Below the pieces are notes generated by a model, which worked only from the letters and a program-made list of their open reading frames with translations, had not been told where the DNA came from and searched no databases. DNA of 64,000 nt from an uncultured Muribaculaceae bacterium (GTDB taxonomy: Bacteria; Bacteroidota; Bacteroidia; Bacteroidales; Muribaculaceae), in NCBI GenBank assembly GCA_910586895.1, contig CAJUIW010000009.1, positions 33,096 through 97,095 on the forward strand, written 5' to 3'. How positions within the stretch are numbered: the first letter of the stretch is position 1; the number at the start of each line of letters is the position of its first letter. Shown here piece after piece: positions 35,368-44,191 of the stretch. Made by a program: the position numbers and the translations under genes.

Positions 35368-36687
35368 TTAAAAATTCATAAGGCGGCTATTACCGGCTGC
35401 GGCAATGGTAAGCAGCTCGGGGCGCAGATACCGACGGGCCATAAGACTGATGATATCGGGCGTGAGCGATGATATGAGAGCCTGCTTTTCCTCGAAGTAA
35501 CCGTCAGGTATTCCGGATGTCTGCATCACGGAATGGAAGGCTGCAATACTCAGCGGTGTATCAAGAGTCTCAAGTTGTCCTGTAATAGCGGAACGGCACA
35601 GGCGGTCCAGCTCGTCGCCCTCCGGAGGGTTATCTGCCAACCGGAGAAGCTCGGCCTTTACCTCGTCAACCACCTGGCGCGCATAGCTGTTGTCAGCTTC
35701 TGTGTAGATCTGCACATAGGCTCCATCCATATAACCGAGCAATCCGGCGGAGATACCGTAGGTCAGCCCCTTTTCCTCGCGTATATTCTGCATAAGGCGG
35801 CTCCCGAAATATCCTCCGAGGGCCATGACGGCAATATGCAGCGGCAGATAGTCAGGATGTGTACGCGGAATGGCCGGTAGCGTCATGACAATGGCACTCT
35901 GGCTGGACTCGGGACGATCAATCACTACCGGCTCACCATTAGCCTCCGGACTGAACGGCATAATATCAAGAGCCTCAGCATCCCGGCCTGACGGCGCAGA
36001 GGCGAACATATCCGACAGACGGCTGACCATGCTGTCTGTAACACGTCCGGACAGATATATTGTCAGGTTCTTCGGGTCAGCGTATCGGGCGAAGCATTCC
36101 TTAAACATACCGGGGGTAACCGACAGTGCGTCGGTGGCAAAGCTACGGCGTGCAAGAGGATGCGCGGCGCCCATAGCCTGCGCGGAAGCCACTTCCGAGG
36201 CAAGATAGCGCACCTTAGTGCGATTGACCTCTATCTCATTGGCAAGCGTATGCCCCAGCACCTCCAGTTCATGCTCCGGGAAAGCCGGATGCATGACAAG
36301 GTCAGCAATGACAGGGAGGACTTCTTCAAACCGTGAGTTCAGCGAATAGAATTTCTGAATCAGATGATGCGACGAGCATGAAGCCGAGCACCACGACCCG
36401 TTGAAATCAAGCAACTCTGCAACATCAGCGGAAGGATAACGCAAGGATGCCTCGTTGAACACACGGCCATATAGCTGCGCCATAGCGGGAGTAGGGAATT
36501 CAGCCAGGCCACCATTCCGCACAGCTATGATGGAATTGACCGGAAGCGAACCTTTGTCATACACCTTAAGAAGCGTGCCGCCAGGAAGAGGGATTTCATC
36601 CATGGGCGGAAGCGAGGATGATGCCGGAACATGCACCGCCGGAGGGAGTGTCCTATCCAGAATATGTTCAGGCATATCAGATTCCAT
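35368..36687 (-). CDS. M16-family peptidase homologue, catalytic motif missing
   Basis: 439 residues with the two-lobe M16 (pitrilysin/processing peptidase) layout. The C-terminal lobe is typical: GGYFGSRLMQNIREEKGLTYGISAG. The HxxEH zinc motif expected in the first lobe is not there; the corresponding stretch reads AQLYGRVFNEASLRY. No second M16 gene lies nearby, although catalytically dead M16 proteins usually pair with an active one. No signal peptide is seen, so it should be cytosolic. The start ATG at 36687 overlaps kdsB by 11 bases; an ATG at 36675 would avoid the overlap. Confidence 0.82.
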   Translation of the reverse strand: MESDMPEHILDRTLPPAVHVPASSSLPPMDEIPLPGGTLLKVYDKGSLPVNSIIAVRNGGLAEFPTPAMAQLYGRVFNEASLRYPSADVAELLDFNGSWCSASCSSHHLIQKFYSLNSRFEEVLPVIADLVMHPAFPEHELEVLGHTLANEIEVNRTKVRYLASEVASAQAMGAAHPLARRSFATDALSVTPGMFKECFARYADPKNLTIYLSGRVTDSMVSRLSDMFASAPSGRDAEALDIMPFSPEANGEPVVIDRPESSQSAIVMTLPAIPRTHPDYLPLHIAVMALGGYFGSRLMQNIREEKGLTYGISAGLLGYMDGAYVQIYTEADNSYARQVVDEVKAELLRLADNPPEGDELDRLCRSAITGQLETLDTPLSIAAFHSVMQTSGIPDGYFEEKQALISSLTPDIISLMARRYLRPELLTIAAAGNSRLMNF

Positions 36688-37453
36688 ATATATCAGGATT
36701 CTTGCTCAAAAGCTTTTCTGCCGCTTCCAGATCGGCCGGAGTGTCAATGCCAACTGTAGCCACACTGCTTGATGCCGTGGCTATGCGATAGCCGGCCTGA
36801 AGCCACCGGAGCTGCTCAAGGCTTTCAGCGAGCTCCAGCGAGCTCTGAGGAAGAGCGACAATCGACGCCAGAGCCTCACGGGTGTAGGCATACATACCTA
36901 TATGTGTATAATATTGTGTAGCCGAAGGCCAGCAATCGCACTCCTTACCCCTGACATATGGGATGACCGAACGACTGAAATAGAGAGCGTTCATGTCATC
37001 GTCAAGCACTACCTTAGGGGTATTGGGATTGGCAAGCGCCTCAAAACCGCGCGACGCATCAAAAGGACGCACAAGAGTAGCTATCTGGACATCAGCCTTA
37101 CGGAGAAAGCAATCCTTAAGAGCATCAATCTGCTCCGATGCGATAAAAGGTTCGTCGCCCTGTATGTTGACTATCACATCGGCATCCGAGCCGAATGCCT
37201 TATATGCTTCAAAACAGCGGTCGGTACCGCTACGATGCTCCGTGGAAGTCATGACGACGTTGCCGCCGAAACGGGTCACTTCATCATAAATGCGGGTATC
37301 ATCAGTAGCTACCAGCAGATTAGAGCCGAGTGAACGTGCAGCGCGCTTATAGACACGCTCAATCATACTTATACCTCCAAGTTTGACCAATGGTTTTCCG
37401 GGGAAGCGCGTGGAAGCGAACCTTGCCGGAATTATACCTATGAATTTAATCAT
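36677..37453 (-). CDS. kdsB: 3-deoxy-manno-octulosonate cytidylyltransferase
   Basis: Activates Kdo as CMP-Kdo for lipopolysaccharide core synthesis. 258 residues. The N-terminus IIPARFASTRFPGKPL carries the CTP-binding loop; MTSTEHRSGTDR and VNIQGDEPFI (the metal-binding Asp) are further signatures, and ALYFSRSVIP follows. Starts a short minus-strand operon with the M16 homologue. Confidence 0.95.
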   Translation of the reverse strand: MIKFIGIIPARFASTRFPGKPLVKLGGISMIERVYKRAARSLGSNLLVATDDTRIYDEVTRFGGNVVMTSTEHRSGTDRCFEAYKAFGSDADVIVNIQGDEPFIASEQIDALKDCFLRKADVQIATLVRPFDASRGFEALANPNTPKVVLDDDMNALYFSRSVIPYVRGKECDCWPSATQYYTHIGMYAYTREALASIVALPQSSLELAESLEQLRWLQAGYRIATASSSVATVGIDTPADLEAAEKLLSKNPDIYGI

Positions 37454-37471
37454 CAGTTAATGTATTTTTGA

Positions 37472-37479
37472 CAAAATTA
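37472..37479 (-). promoter_or_regulatory. -7 box of kdsB
   Basis: TAATTTTG on the minus strand, 18 bases before the kdsB ATG. No clear -33 box. Confidence 0.45.
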
Positions 37480-37511
37480 GTATTTTAGACAGAAAATGGA
37501 AAATAATTAGT

Positions 37512-37519
37512 TACATTTG
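37512..37519 (+). promoter_or_regulatory. -7 box of the tail-domain/CotH operon
   Basis: TACATTTG followed by CAA, 32 bases before the ATG at 37552; the -33 position is not well matched. Confidence 0.5.
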
Positions 37520-37551
37520 CAACCGCTAATTTTATTAATCAACCTAATAGC

Positions 37552-38055
37552 ATGAGAAAAAATTTTACCCGAACATTAATCGGGGTATTAGCGCTTTGTA
37601 GCGCCCAAGCCCTTAACGCCGCAAGTTACCGCAGTATTGTTGTGGAACAGAATGACGGCTCACGCCTGACCCTCAGCATGCCAGAAGGCACTACCGCCAC
37701 TTTTACAGGCACTACCCTCAACCTTAGTTCAAAAAATGGCAATGTCGAACTGCCGTTCGAGAATATCAAGCATTGGACTTACTCGACTGACGAAGCTGAC
37801 GACAGCGGATGGGCATCAATTGACGGAATAGAATCCACTTCAAATGTGAAAATCAGCTGGGAAGCTGACAACCGTCTGGCCATATCAGGACTTGACGCAA
37901 ATTCACCAGTAGCAGTATATGACACAAACGGCCGCGCCATGCACAGCGGCGCAGCCACTAATGACGGCTCAGCGTCAGTAAGCATGGGTCATCTGCCCAA
38001 AGGTATTTATATAGTAAAATTCGGTTCACAAACAGCGAAAATAGCACTCCGATGA
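37552..38055 (+). CDS. Secreted protein with type IX sorting-like tail
   Basis: 167 residues. Signal peptide 1-24 (ending NAAS). The N-terminal mature part (SYRSIVVEQNDGSRLTLSMPE, then ELPFENIKHWTYS) is a small beta domain that Bacteroidales often use. The C-terminal ~70 residues (VKISWEADNRLAISGLDANSP, then VYDTNGR and LPKGIYIVKFGSQTAKIALR) have the form of a type IX secretion (Por) sorting domain. Nothing else is present, so the protein is nearly all domain tail. It overlaps the CotH gene by ATGA. Whether the cell has a full type IX apparatus cannot be judged from this window. Confidence 0.75.
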   Translation: MRKNFTRTLIGVLALCSAQALNAASYRSIVVEQNDGSRLTLSMPEGTTATFTGTTLNLSSKNGNVELPFENIKHWTYSTDEADDSGWASIDGIESTSNVKISWEADNRLAISGLDANSPVAVYDTNGRAMHSGAATNDGSASVSMGHLPKGIYIVKFGSQTAKIALR

Positions 38056-39458
38056 AAAAGATTCAGACTACACTTGCCGCCATTACCCTAATAGCATCAG
38101 CAGCTTCAGCCCAGACACCCTGGCTCCACATATACCGTACCGACAAGACATTCAACACTCAGAGGACAGAGAGTGTAAAAAGCATTGAACATAGTCCGGC
38201 AGCAGGCAAACTGACAATAACCGGGACCGACGGCAACATCACATCCATTCCTATGAACGCCGTAAACAAATGCGTTGTAGGCACAAATGTTCCGGAAATA
38301 TACGTGACACTTACCGAATATCCCAATGCCACCGAACTGTGGGGCGCCAAGGATGAAGTGCGCAAGGCCGTGCTGTCAATGGATGGAATGGGCATATATA
38401 ATGATATTGCCGAAACCGAAGTTGAATTCCGTGGCCGAGGCAACTCGACATGGAATATGGAGAAAAAGCCTTACCGCTTCAAGTTCAGCAAAAAACAGAG
38501 TGTATGCGGACTTCCGAAGGCCAAGACTTTCGCCCTGATAGCCAACCATATCGACTGCTCGCTGATGAGAAATGCCGTAGCGCTCAAACTGGCCCAGTTG
38601 CTTGGACTCCCCTTCACCAACCATTGCGTACCGGTGAAAGTGTACCTCAACGGCAACTATAAGGGAGCCTATATGCTCACCGAAAAGATAGGCATAGGGG
38701 GCGGAAGTGTGGACATCAACGAAGACACAGGCATTCTCTTTGAGCTTGACACCAACTTTGATGAAGATTTCCGTCAACAGTCCAACATATACCGCCTTCC
38801 GGTAATGGTGAAGGATCCTGATCTTACAGAAATTGCAGCCAAAGATCCGACCGGAGCCACCAATGCAAACACACTGTTCAAAAACTGGATGGCCGACTTT
38901 AATGAAATGGAACAGGCTGTAGCCAATGGCAAGCCGTTTGACAAGATTGACCTGAATAGATTCGTTGACTACATAATGGTATTCAATCTTACAGCCAATC
39001 ATGAGATATGCCACCCCAAAAGCGTATATCTGCACAAGGATGTAGTGACTGACAAGTACACCATGGGACCGGTATGGGACTTTGACTGGGCTTATACCTT
39101 CAATAACACAGGTGAAGGTGGCGGACAGGCCAATGTAGTGCTTTTCTACGATAACAGCGTCGGTTCAAAGTTCTTCTCAACAATATGCCGCACAGCGGAA
39201 TTCCGCGAAGCATACGCAGCCCGCTGGAAGGAATTCAAGACCACCATCTGGCCCGCACTCCAGCAGTATATGGAAGAGTACGCAGATATGCTCGAGCCTT
39301 CGGCACTCGAAAACGGAATGCTTTGGCCAAATCCCAAATATCAGAGCTATACACTGAAGACCACATTCAACTTCCGTGATAATGTAAACGATCTGAAAAC
39401 ATGGCTCAATACCAGAGTCAATTACATAGACCAGAGCAGCAATTTCGGATTGTACTAA
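38052..39458 (+). CDS. CotH-family exported protein kinase-like protein
   Basis: 468 residues with a signal peptide (1-20, ASAQ). Residues ~21-85 repeat the N-terminal domain type of the preceding gene (IYRTDKTFNTQRTESVKSIEH and SIPMNAVNKCV). The CotH domain fills about 90-440: EFRGRGNSTWNMEKKPYRFKF, KVYLNGNYKGAYMLTEKIG, and MGPVWDFDWAYTF with the catalytic-type Asp. CotH proteins are atypical kinases first known from spore coats; in Bacteroidales they are exported and of unknown target. It is translationally coupled to the tail-domain protein, its most likely partner or substrate. Confidence 0.87.
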   Translation: MKKIQTTLAAITLIASAASAQTPWLHIYRTDKTFNTQRTESVKSIEHSPAAGKLTITGTDGNITSIPMNAVNKCVVGTNVPEIYVTLTEYPNATELWGAKDEVRKAVLSMDGMGIYNDIAETEVEFRGRGNSTWNMEKKPYRFKFSKKQSVCGLPKAKTFALIANHIDCSLMRNAVALKLAQLLGLPFTNHCVPVKVYLNGNYKGAYMLTEKIGIGGGSVDINEDTGILFELDTNFDEDFRQQSNIYRLPVMVKDPDLTEIAAKDPTGATNANTLFKNWMADFNEMEQAVANGKPFDKIDLNRFVDYIMVFNLTANHEICHPKSVYLHKDVVTDKYTMGPVWDFDWAYTFNNTGEGGGQANVVLFYDNSVGSKFFSTICRTAEFREAYAARWKEFKTTIWPALQQYMEEYADMLEPSALENGMLWPNPKYQSYTLKTTFNFRDNVNDLKTWLNTRVNYIDQSSNFGLY

Positions 39459-39500
39459 AAGTATTTTTAGGTTAAAATACGTTAAAACAATAGAGGGGTA

Positions 39501-39531
39501 TTGCATATATGTGCGGTACCCCTTACCTTTG
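39501..39531 (+). promoter_or_regulatory. Promoter of the candidate sRNA
   Basis: TTG (39501-39503), 20-base spacer and a perfect TACCTTTG (39524-39531). There is no plus-strand protein gene for the next 1.08 kb. Confidence 0.65.
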
Positions 39532-39537
39532 CATCAG

Positions 39538-39600
39538 TTTTTCATGGTATTAGATTTAAGGTAAGAAGATTATTCGTCGCGATGACGGGTAATTTTTTTT
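39538..39600 (+). ncRNA. Candidate small RNA of about 63 nt
   Basis: A short transcription unit: promoter directly upstream, an unstructured lead with TTCATGGTATTAGATTTAAG, and a 10-bp terminator hairpin, ATTATTCGTC (39569-39578) with GACGGGTAAT (39584-39593) around loop GCGAT, then an eight-base T-run to 39600. It cannot code for protein of useful length. The lead sequence seems familiar to me as a recurrent Bacteroidales intergenic element, but I cannot confirm that. It ends just before the convergent EamA gene stop (39605). Confidence 0.6.
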
Positions 39601-39604
39601 GTTT

Positions 39605-40555
39605 TTACCCCTTTCGTCGGCGCAGATTCGGGAACAGACGCCTCATGTGGTTGAGCGGCCCCATGACATTGGGACGTGCAATAACCAGAGTCACCGCTCC
39701 TAAAATCATAATCAATGCAATAATGGATGTAGCCGAAAGATGCTCGCCAAATACCGCGACTCCAATCACAACACCAGTAACAGGTTCCAGCGCTCCTAAT
39801 ACTGCCGTAGGAGTGGATCCGATATACTGTATGGCACCGGTGGTGCACGCAAATGATATAGCTGTAGGAAATACAGCGAGTCCTACAATGCACCCCCATA
39901 GCTCCGGATGTGCCGAGGAAGGAATCTGCAGCCCTCCACCACAGAATATACGCACCAGAAAGAGCGATACTCCGAACAGTAGCACATAGAATGTGACCGC
40001 AAGAGTGGCAACATTACGCAACGAGCTGCGGTTGACCGCAACAATATATATGGCATAGCTCAGTGCCGATATCATGACAAGCACTGTCCCCCAGACGCTT
40101 ATATTTCCGGCCTGACTATCGCCTGAACCATGACCGAACAGCAGCCCTATACCGGCTGTGGCCACAGCTATACATCCTACAGTGAGAGGGGATATGCGCT
40201 CACGGAAGCAACATGCCATAATAAGTGCCACCATGATAGGATAGACAAACAGCATTGTCGAGGCTATACCTACATCCATGAAATTATAGCTAAGAAACAG
40301 AGCCAAAGAGGATACAGCCACAAGTATACCAAGCACTACAAGCAGAAGAGCCTGCCGCGATGTGACGGCAAAGCTGCGTCCACGCATCTTTATAAGCAGC
40401 GCCAGTAAAGGCACTGCCACAATGTAGCGCCAGAAGAGTACAGAATCGGCTGTCATGCCATCGGCATACAGCGGGAGGGCAAACAAAGGATTAAGCCCAT
40501 ATGAAGCAGCGGCTATGCACCCCAGCGCATAGCCCTTAGTTTTAGTGGAAATCAT
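39605..40555 (-). CDS. EamA/DMT-superfamily transporter
   Basis: 316 residues from the ATG at 40555 (MISTKTKGYALGC); the frame stays open upstream, but that part overlaps purT and is not membrane-like. About ten membrane helices in two EamA repeats: the first from about 10 to 140, the second from about 155 to 300, with the typical SYNFMDVGIASTMLFVYPIMVAL and IQYIGSTPTAVLGALEPVTGVVIG repeats. Likely exports a small metabolite; the substrate is not readable. Short basic C-terminus RRLFPNLRRRKG. Divergent from purT. Confidence 0.88.
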   Translation of the reverse strand: MISTKTKGYALGCIAAASYGLNPLFALPLYADGMTADSVLFWRYIVAVPLLALLIKMRGRSFAVTSRQALLLVVLGILVAVSSLALFLSYNFMDVGIASTMLFVYPIMVALIMACCFRERISPLTVGCIAVATAGIGLLFGHGSGDSQAGNISVWGTVLVMISALSYAIYIVAVNRSSLRNVATLAVTFYVLLFGVSLFLVRIFCGGGLQIPSSAHPELWGCIVGLAVFPTAISFACTTGAIQYIGSTPTAVLGALEPVTGVVIGVAVFGEHLSATSIIALIMILGAVTLVIARPNVMGPLNHMRRLFPNLRRRKG

Positions 40556-40579
40556 ACACAAAATTAACTTAAAAATTTG

Positions 40580-40587
40580 TATTTTTG
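40580..40587 (+). promoter_or_regulatory. -7 box of purT
   Basis: TATTTTTG, 27 bases before the purT ATG. It lies in a short (59-base) divergent region shared with the EamA gene. Confidence 0.5.
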
Positions 40588-40614
40588 TTCCCGTAAACCA
40601 ATAATGTATCAGTA

Positions 40615-41802
40615 ATGGCAAAGATAGGAACGGTAATGACCCCGTCGGGACGAAAGGCACTGCTTCTTGGCAGCGGAGAACTTGGAAAAGAGGTTGCACT
40701 TGAGCTTCAGCGCTACAATGTAGAGGTTATAGCATGCGACCGCTACGCCAATGCCCCCGCAATGCAGGTGGCACATCGCTCACATGTGTTCAACATGCTT
40801 GACGCTGCGGAGCTACGCAGAATAGTGGAGCTTGAGAAGCCCGACCATATAATTCCGGAAGTTGAGGCTATAGCCACATCGGAACTTAAGAAACTCGAAG
40901 CCGAAGGCTATCATGTGACCCCCACAGCCAACGCGGCATGGCTCACAATGAACCGCGAAGGAATACGCCGCTTGGCCGCCGAGGAGCTTGGTGTGACCAC
41001 CTCCCCCTACCGGTTTGCATCGACATACGAGGAATTTCTTGACGCCGTAAAGGCTGTAGGCACACCTTGCGTTGTAAAGCCCATAATGAGTTCAAGCGGA
41101 CACGGACAGAGCGTGATGCGCAGCGAGGCTGACGCAGAACGTTCATGGAAGATAGCCCAGGAGGGTGGACGAGCAGGTGCCGGACGTGTGATAGTAGAGG
41201 GATTCGTTGACTTCGACTACGAAATAACCCTCCTTACCGTACGAAGCACCGCCGGAACAACATTCTGCGAGCCTATAGGCCACATACAGGTTGACGGTGA
41301 CTACCGCTATTCATGGCAGCCGCAACCCATGAGCGCAGGCGCAATAGAAAAAGCACGTGATATAGCCCGCAAGGTGACTGACGCTCTTGGAGGATACGGC
41401 ATATTCGGAGTGGAACTGTTCATCAAGGGCGACGATGTGATATTCAGCGAGGTATCCCCCCGTCCGCATGACACCGGCATGGTGACAATGATATCACAGG
41501 ATCTCAGCGAATTCGGTCTGCACGCACGTGCTCTTCTTGGCCTTCCGGTTAATGACATACGCTTCTATGGCCCCTCGGCATCGCGCGCAATCGTTGTGGA
41601 AGGCAATGCCACAGAGATAGTGATGGACAATCTTGAGGAGGTACTTGCCGAACCCGGACTGCAGATACGCATATTCGGCAAACCTGAAGTGAAAGGACAT
41701 CGCCGCATGGGCGTGATCTTAGCTCAGGATGAAACCGTTGAGGCAGCACGACAGAAAGCTGAACGAGCTTACGAAAAGCTGAAAGTAACGATAGTAAAAT
41801 AA
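40615..41802 (+). CDS. purT: Formate-dependent phosphoribosylglycinamide formyltransferase
   Basis: Formylates GAR with formate and ATP in purine synthesis, an alternative to PurN. 395 residues, family length. ATP-grasp fold: GSGELGKEVALELQRYNVEV in the N-terminal domain, VVKPIMSSSGHGQSV for ATP binding, and FSEVSPRPHDTGMVT with the metal ligands. Ends at a strong terminator. Confidence 0.95.
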   Translation: MAKIGTVMTPSGRKALLLGSGELGKEVALELQRYNVEVIACDRYANAPAMQVAHRSHVFNMLDAAELRRIVELEKPDHIIPEVEAIATSELKKLEAEGYHVTPTANAAWLTMNREGIRRLAAEELGVTTSPYRFASTYEEFLDAVKAVGTPCVVKPIMSSSGHGQSVMRSEADAERSWKIAQEGGRAGAGRVIVEGFVDFDYEITLLTVRSTAGTTFCEPIGHIQVDGDYRYSWQPQPMSAGAIEKARDIARKVTDALGGYGIFGVELFIKGDDVIFSEVSPRPHDTGMVTMISQDLSEFGLHARALLGLPVNDIRFYGPSASRAIVVEGNATEIVMDNLEEVLAEPGLQIRIFGKPEVKGHRRMGVILAQDETVEAARQKAERAYEKLKVTIVK

Positions 41803-41831
41803 TAGTTTTGAAGGATTATTTATTTAATTGC

Positions 41832-41868
41832 ATGAGGCGGAGCTTGCGAAAGCCCCGCCTCATTTTTT
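41832..41868. terminator. Terminator between purT and radA
   Basis: ATGAGGCGG (41832-41840) pairs with CCGCCTCAT (41854-41862), then seven T. Lies between convergent genes. Confidence 0.85.
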
Positions 41869-41885
41869 TCGTAATAATAATGTAA

Positions 41886-43244
41886 TCAGGCGAAGAGCTG
41901 GCGGAAGGCTTCTTCCACTTTGCTCACCTCAACTACCTTGATGGTGCGTCCGGACAGATCGATTCCTTTAAGATTGTTTTTAGGGACAAGGATAGTATCC
42001 ATCCCGAGCTTCTCAGCCTCCGATATTCGCTGTTCAATTCGTGTTACCGGGCGAATTTCGCCAGAAAGGCCCACTTCTCCGGCCATACATGTCCCCTTGG
42101 GAACCGGCATATCAACATTTGATGAAAGTATGGAGCATATCACAGGCAGGTCGAGAGCCGGGTCGCTCACTTTCAAACCGCCGGCAATATTGAGAAACAC
42201 GTCTTTCTGAGCCAACTTGAAGCCCACCCGCTTCTCAAGCACAGCAAGAAGCATGTTCATACGCTTGGCATCGAAACCGGTAACGGAACGCTGAGCCGTG
42301 CCATAGGCAGCGGTACTTACAAGAGCCTGCACTTCGATAAGGAACGGACGCATCCCTTCGATGGTTATGCCGATTGTGGTACCTGAGAGTTCATCGTCAG
42401 TATGACTAAGCAGCACCTCCGACGGATTTGTGACCTCACGCAGTCCACGCTGGCACATTTCATAGATACCAATTTCAGAAGTACTCCCGAAGCGATTCTT
42501 TATAGAGCGGAGTATACGGTACATGTAATGATTATCACCCTCGAACTGGAGAACTGCATCGACAATATGCTCAAGCACTTTCGGACCCGCTATGCTCCCC
42601 TCCTTATTGATATGTCCGATAAGAATGACCGGAACGCCACTTGACTTGGCATACTTCAACAGGCGGGCGGAACACTCCCGGACCTGGCTGACGCTACCGG
42701 CCGCCGACTCCAGATCGTCGGATGCAATAGTCTGTATGGAATCGACAATAACCAAGCCGGGATTGACCTCCTCGATATTATCAAGTATGTTTTCAAGCGA
42801 TGTGTCGCATGCTATGTACAGGTCGGCACCCTCACGCCCTATGCGGTCGGCACGCATCTTAATCTGGGAGGCACTCTCCTCACCTGACACATAGAGAATG
42901 CGACGCGTTTTGATTGATAGGATATTCTGCAGCACAAGTGTCGACTTACCGATACCCGGCTCTCCGCCTATCAGCACCAAAGATCCGGCCACAAGCCCTC
43001 CGCCAAGCACACGGTTCAACTCGCGGCTCGGCATTTTGATGCGTTCCTCCGCAGTGGCCTCCACCTCCGACATAAGTTGTGGCTTTACAGCATCAGCCCG
43101 CCGCTTCAGCCCATCGTTGCCACGCGACTTGACCTTCTCCTCAACCATCGTGTTCCATGCACCGCATGAGGGGCAGCGGCCTGCCCATTTCGATGATTCA
43201 GCTCCGCAATCGGAACAGAACCATACGGATTTAATTTTTGCCAT
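41886..43244 (-). CDS. radA: DNA repair protein RadA (Sms)
   Basis: Helps branch migration and processing of recombination intermediates. 452 residues. The four-cysteine zinc finger is Cys10-x2-Cys13 and Cys24-x2-Cys27. The RecA-like ATPase has Walker A GGEPGIGKST (~92-101), the RadA-specific KNRFG motif (~250) and a Lon-protease-like C-terminal domain. The SpoU methyltransferase gene upstream overlaps it by 14 bases. Confidence 0.96.
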   Translation of the reverse strand: MAKIKSVWFCSDCGAESSKWAGRCPSCGAWNTMVEEKVKSRGNDGLKRRADAVKPQLMSEVEATAEERIKMPSRELNRVLGGGLVAGSLVLIGGEPGIGKSTLVLQNILSIKTRRILYVSGEESASQIKMRADRIGREGADLYIACDTSLENILDNIEEVNPGLVIVDSIQTIASDDLESAAGSVSQVRECSARLLKYAKSSGVPVILIGHINKEGSIAGPKVLEHIVDAVLQFEGDNHYMYRILRSIKNRFGSTSEIGIYEMCQRGLREVTNPSEVLLSHTDDELSGTTIGITIEGMRPFLIEVQALVSTAAYGTAQRSVTGFDAKRMNMLLAVLEKRVGFKLAQKDVFLNIAGGLKVSDPALDLPVICSILSSNVDMPVPKGTCMAGEVGLSGEIRPVTRIEQRISEAEKLGMDTILVPKNNLKGIDLSGRTIKVVEVSKVEEAFRQLFA

Positions 43245-44001
43245 AAGAATTACTGCGTTTGAATTCGGAGATAACTATAGCTGTAGCCATTGCCACATTG
43301 AGTGACTCTGACCCATCATCCCCACCCCGGAACGATGGTATGGTAATGCGCCGGTTAATCACCCGCTCAACTTCAGGGCTTATACCTTTGCCTTCGTTGC
43401 CCATCACAACCACGGCACATGCCGGCAGAGAAGATGCGTAGATATTACTGCCATTTAGAAATGTACCATAGACAGGTATATCGCCCAATGCCTCAAGCAT
43501 GGCAGGCAAATCGCAATAATGGACACGCACTCTTGAAATGGCCCCCATGGTTGACATGACTACCTTCGGATTGTACAGGTCAACGGTATCATGCGAACAT
43601 ATGATGTTGTCTATCCCAAACCAATCGGCACACCTTATAATAGTACCGAGATTGCCGGGGTCCTGCACACCGTCAAGCGCCAGAGTCAAACCATGGCGCA
43701 GACTGTCTGCTGAAAGCCGACTATCAGGGATGCGGTAGACGGCAATGACCTCCGGCGCTGTCGACAGATGGGTCATGCGGTCCATATCGGCCCGCGTGAC
43801 CTTCACCACACATTCCGGAGCTATATCAAGCCGATGGGACGAGAGCCATGCATCTGTAGCAAGAAGCGCCACAACATCAAAATGGGCGATAGTATCAAGA
43901 ACGCATTTCGTGCCTTCGGCCTTGAACCATCCCAGCTCACGCCGGCATTTAGCCTTATCAAGCGAAGCCACGGCCTTGCGTAAAGAATTAGTCAGTTCCA
44001 T
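43231..44001 (-). CDS. SpoU-family RNA methyltransferase
   Basis: 256 residues from the ATG at 44001 (MELTNSLRKAV); the frame continues upstream but only through A+T-rich promoter sequence. The N-terminal RNA-binding part ends about residue 95. The SPOUT knot follows: ALDGVQDPGNLGTIIRCADWFG (motif 1), GNEGKGIS (motif 2) and IPSFRGGDDGSESLNVAMATAIV (motif 3). It methylates the 2'-O position of an rRNA or tRNA ribose; which site cannot be read. Its end overlaps radA by 14 bases. Confidence 0.9.
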   Translation of the reverse strand: MELTNSLRKAVASLDKAKCRRELGWFKAEGTKCVLDTIAHFDVVALLATDAWLSSHRLDIAPECVVKVTRADMDRMTHLSTAPEVIAVYRIPDSRLSADSLRHGLTLALDGVQDPGNLGTIIRCADWFGIDNIICSHDTVDLYNPKVVMSTMGAISRVRVHYCDLPAMLEALGDIPVYGTFLNGSNIYASSLPACAVVVMGNEGKGISPEVERVINRRITIPSFRGGDDGSESLNVAMATAIVISEFKRSNSYGKN

Positions 44002-44007
44002 ATAACG

Positions 44008-44015
44008 CAAATTTA
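44008..44015 (-). promoter_or_regulatory. -7 box of the SpoU-radA operon, short leader
   Basis: TAAATTTG on the minus strand, six bases before the ATG at 44001; the transcript should start at or beside the start codon. No good -33 box. Confidence 0.5.
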
Positions 44016-44111
44016 GTGATTTTTCCGGAATATACCGCAGGAATGGCAGCCATTGGGAAAAAGTGCAAATAAATGTTTTGATTTTTTGGAAACAATCTCT
44101 GAAATTATACG

Positions 44112-44119
44112 TATATTTG
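44112..44119 (+). promoter_or_regulatory. -7 box of the OmpA/TPR lipoprotein gene
   Basis: TATATTTG followed by CAAGG; a TTTG lies 23 bases upstream (44085-44088), longer than usual. The leader is about 65 nt. Confidence 0.5.
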
Positions 44120-44191
44120 CAAGGTAAAATATAGGAATAGAAGCTTGATTTCAACTATTACAAATTTAATAACCATAATTTCATTACAGAC

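Noticed and set aside
38376..39035. 219-codon minus-strand open frame
   Set aside because: Antisense to the CotH domain, which is well supported by its motifs.
40556..40699. N-terminal extension of the EamA transporter
   Set aside because: It would overlap the start of purT and is not membrane-like; the ATG at 40555 starts the first helix.
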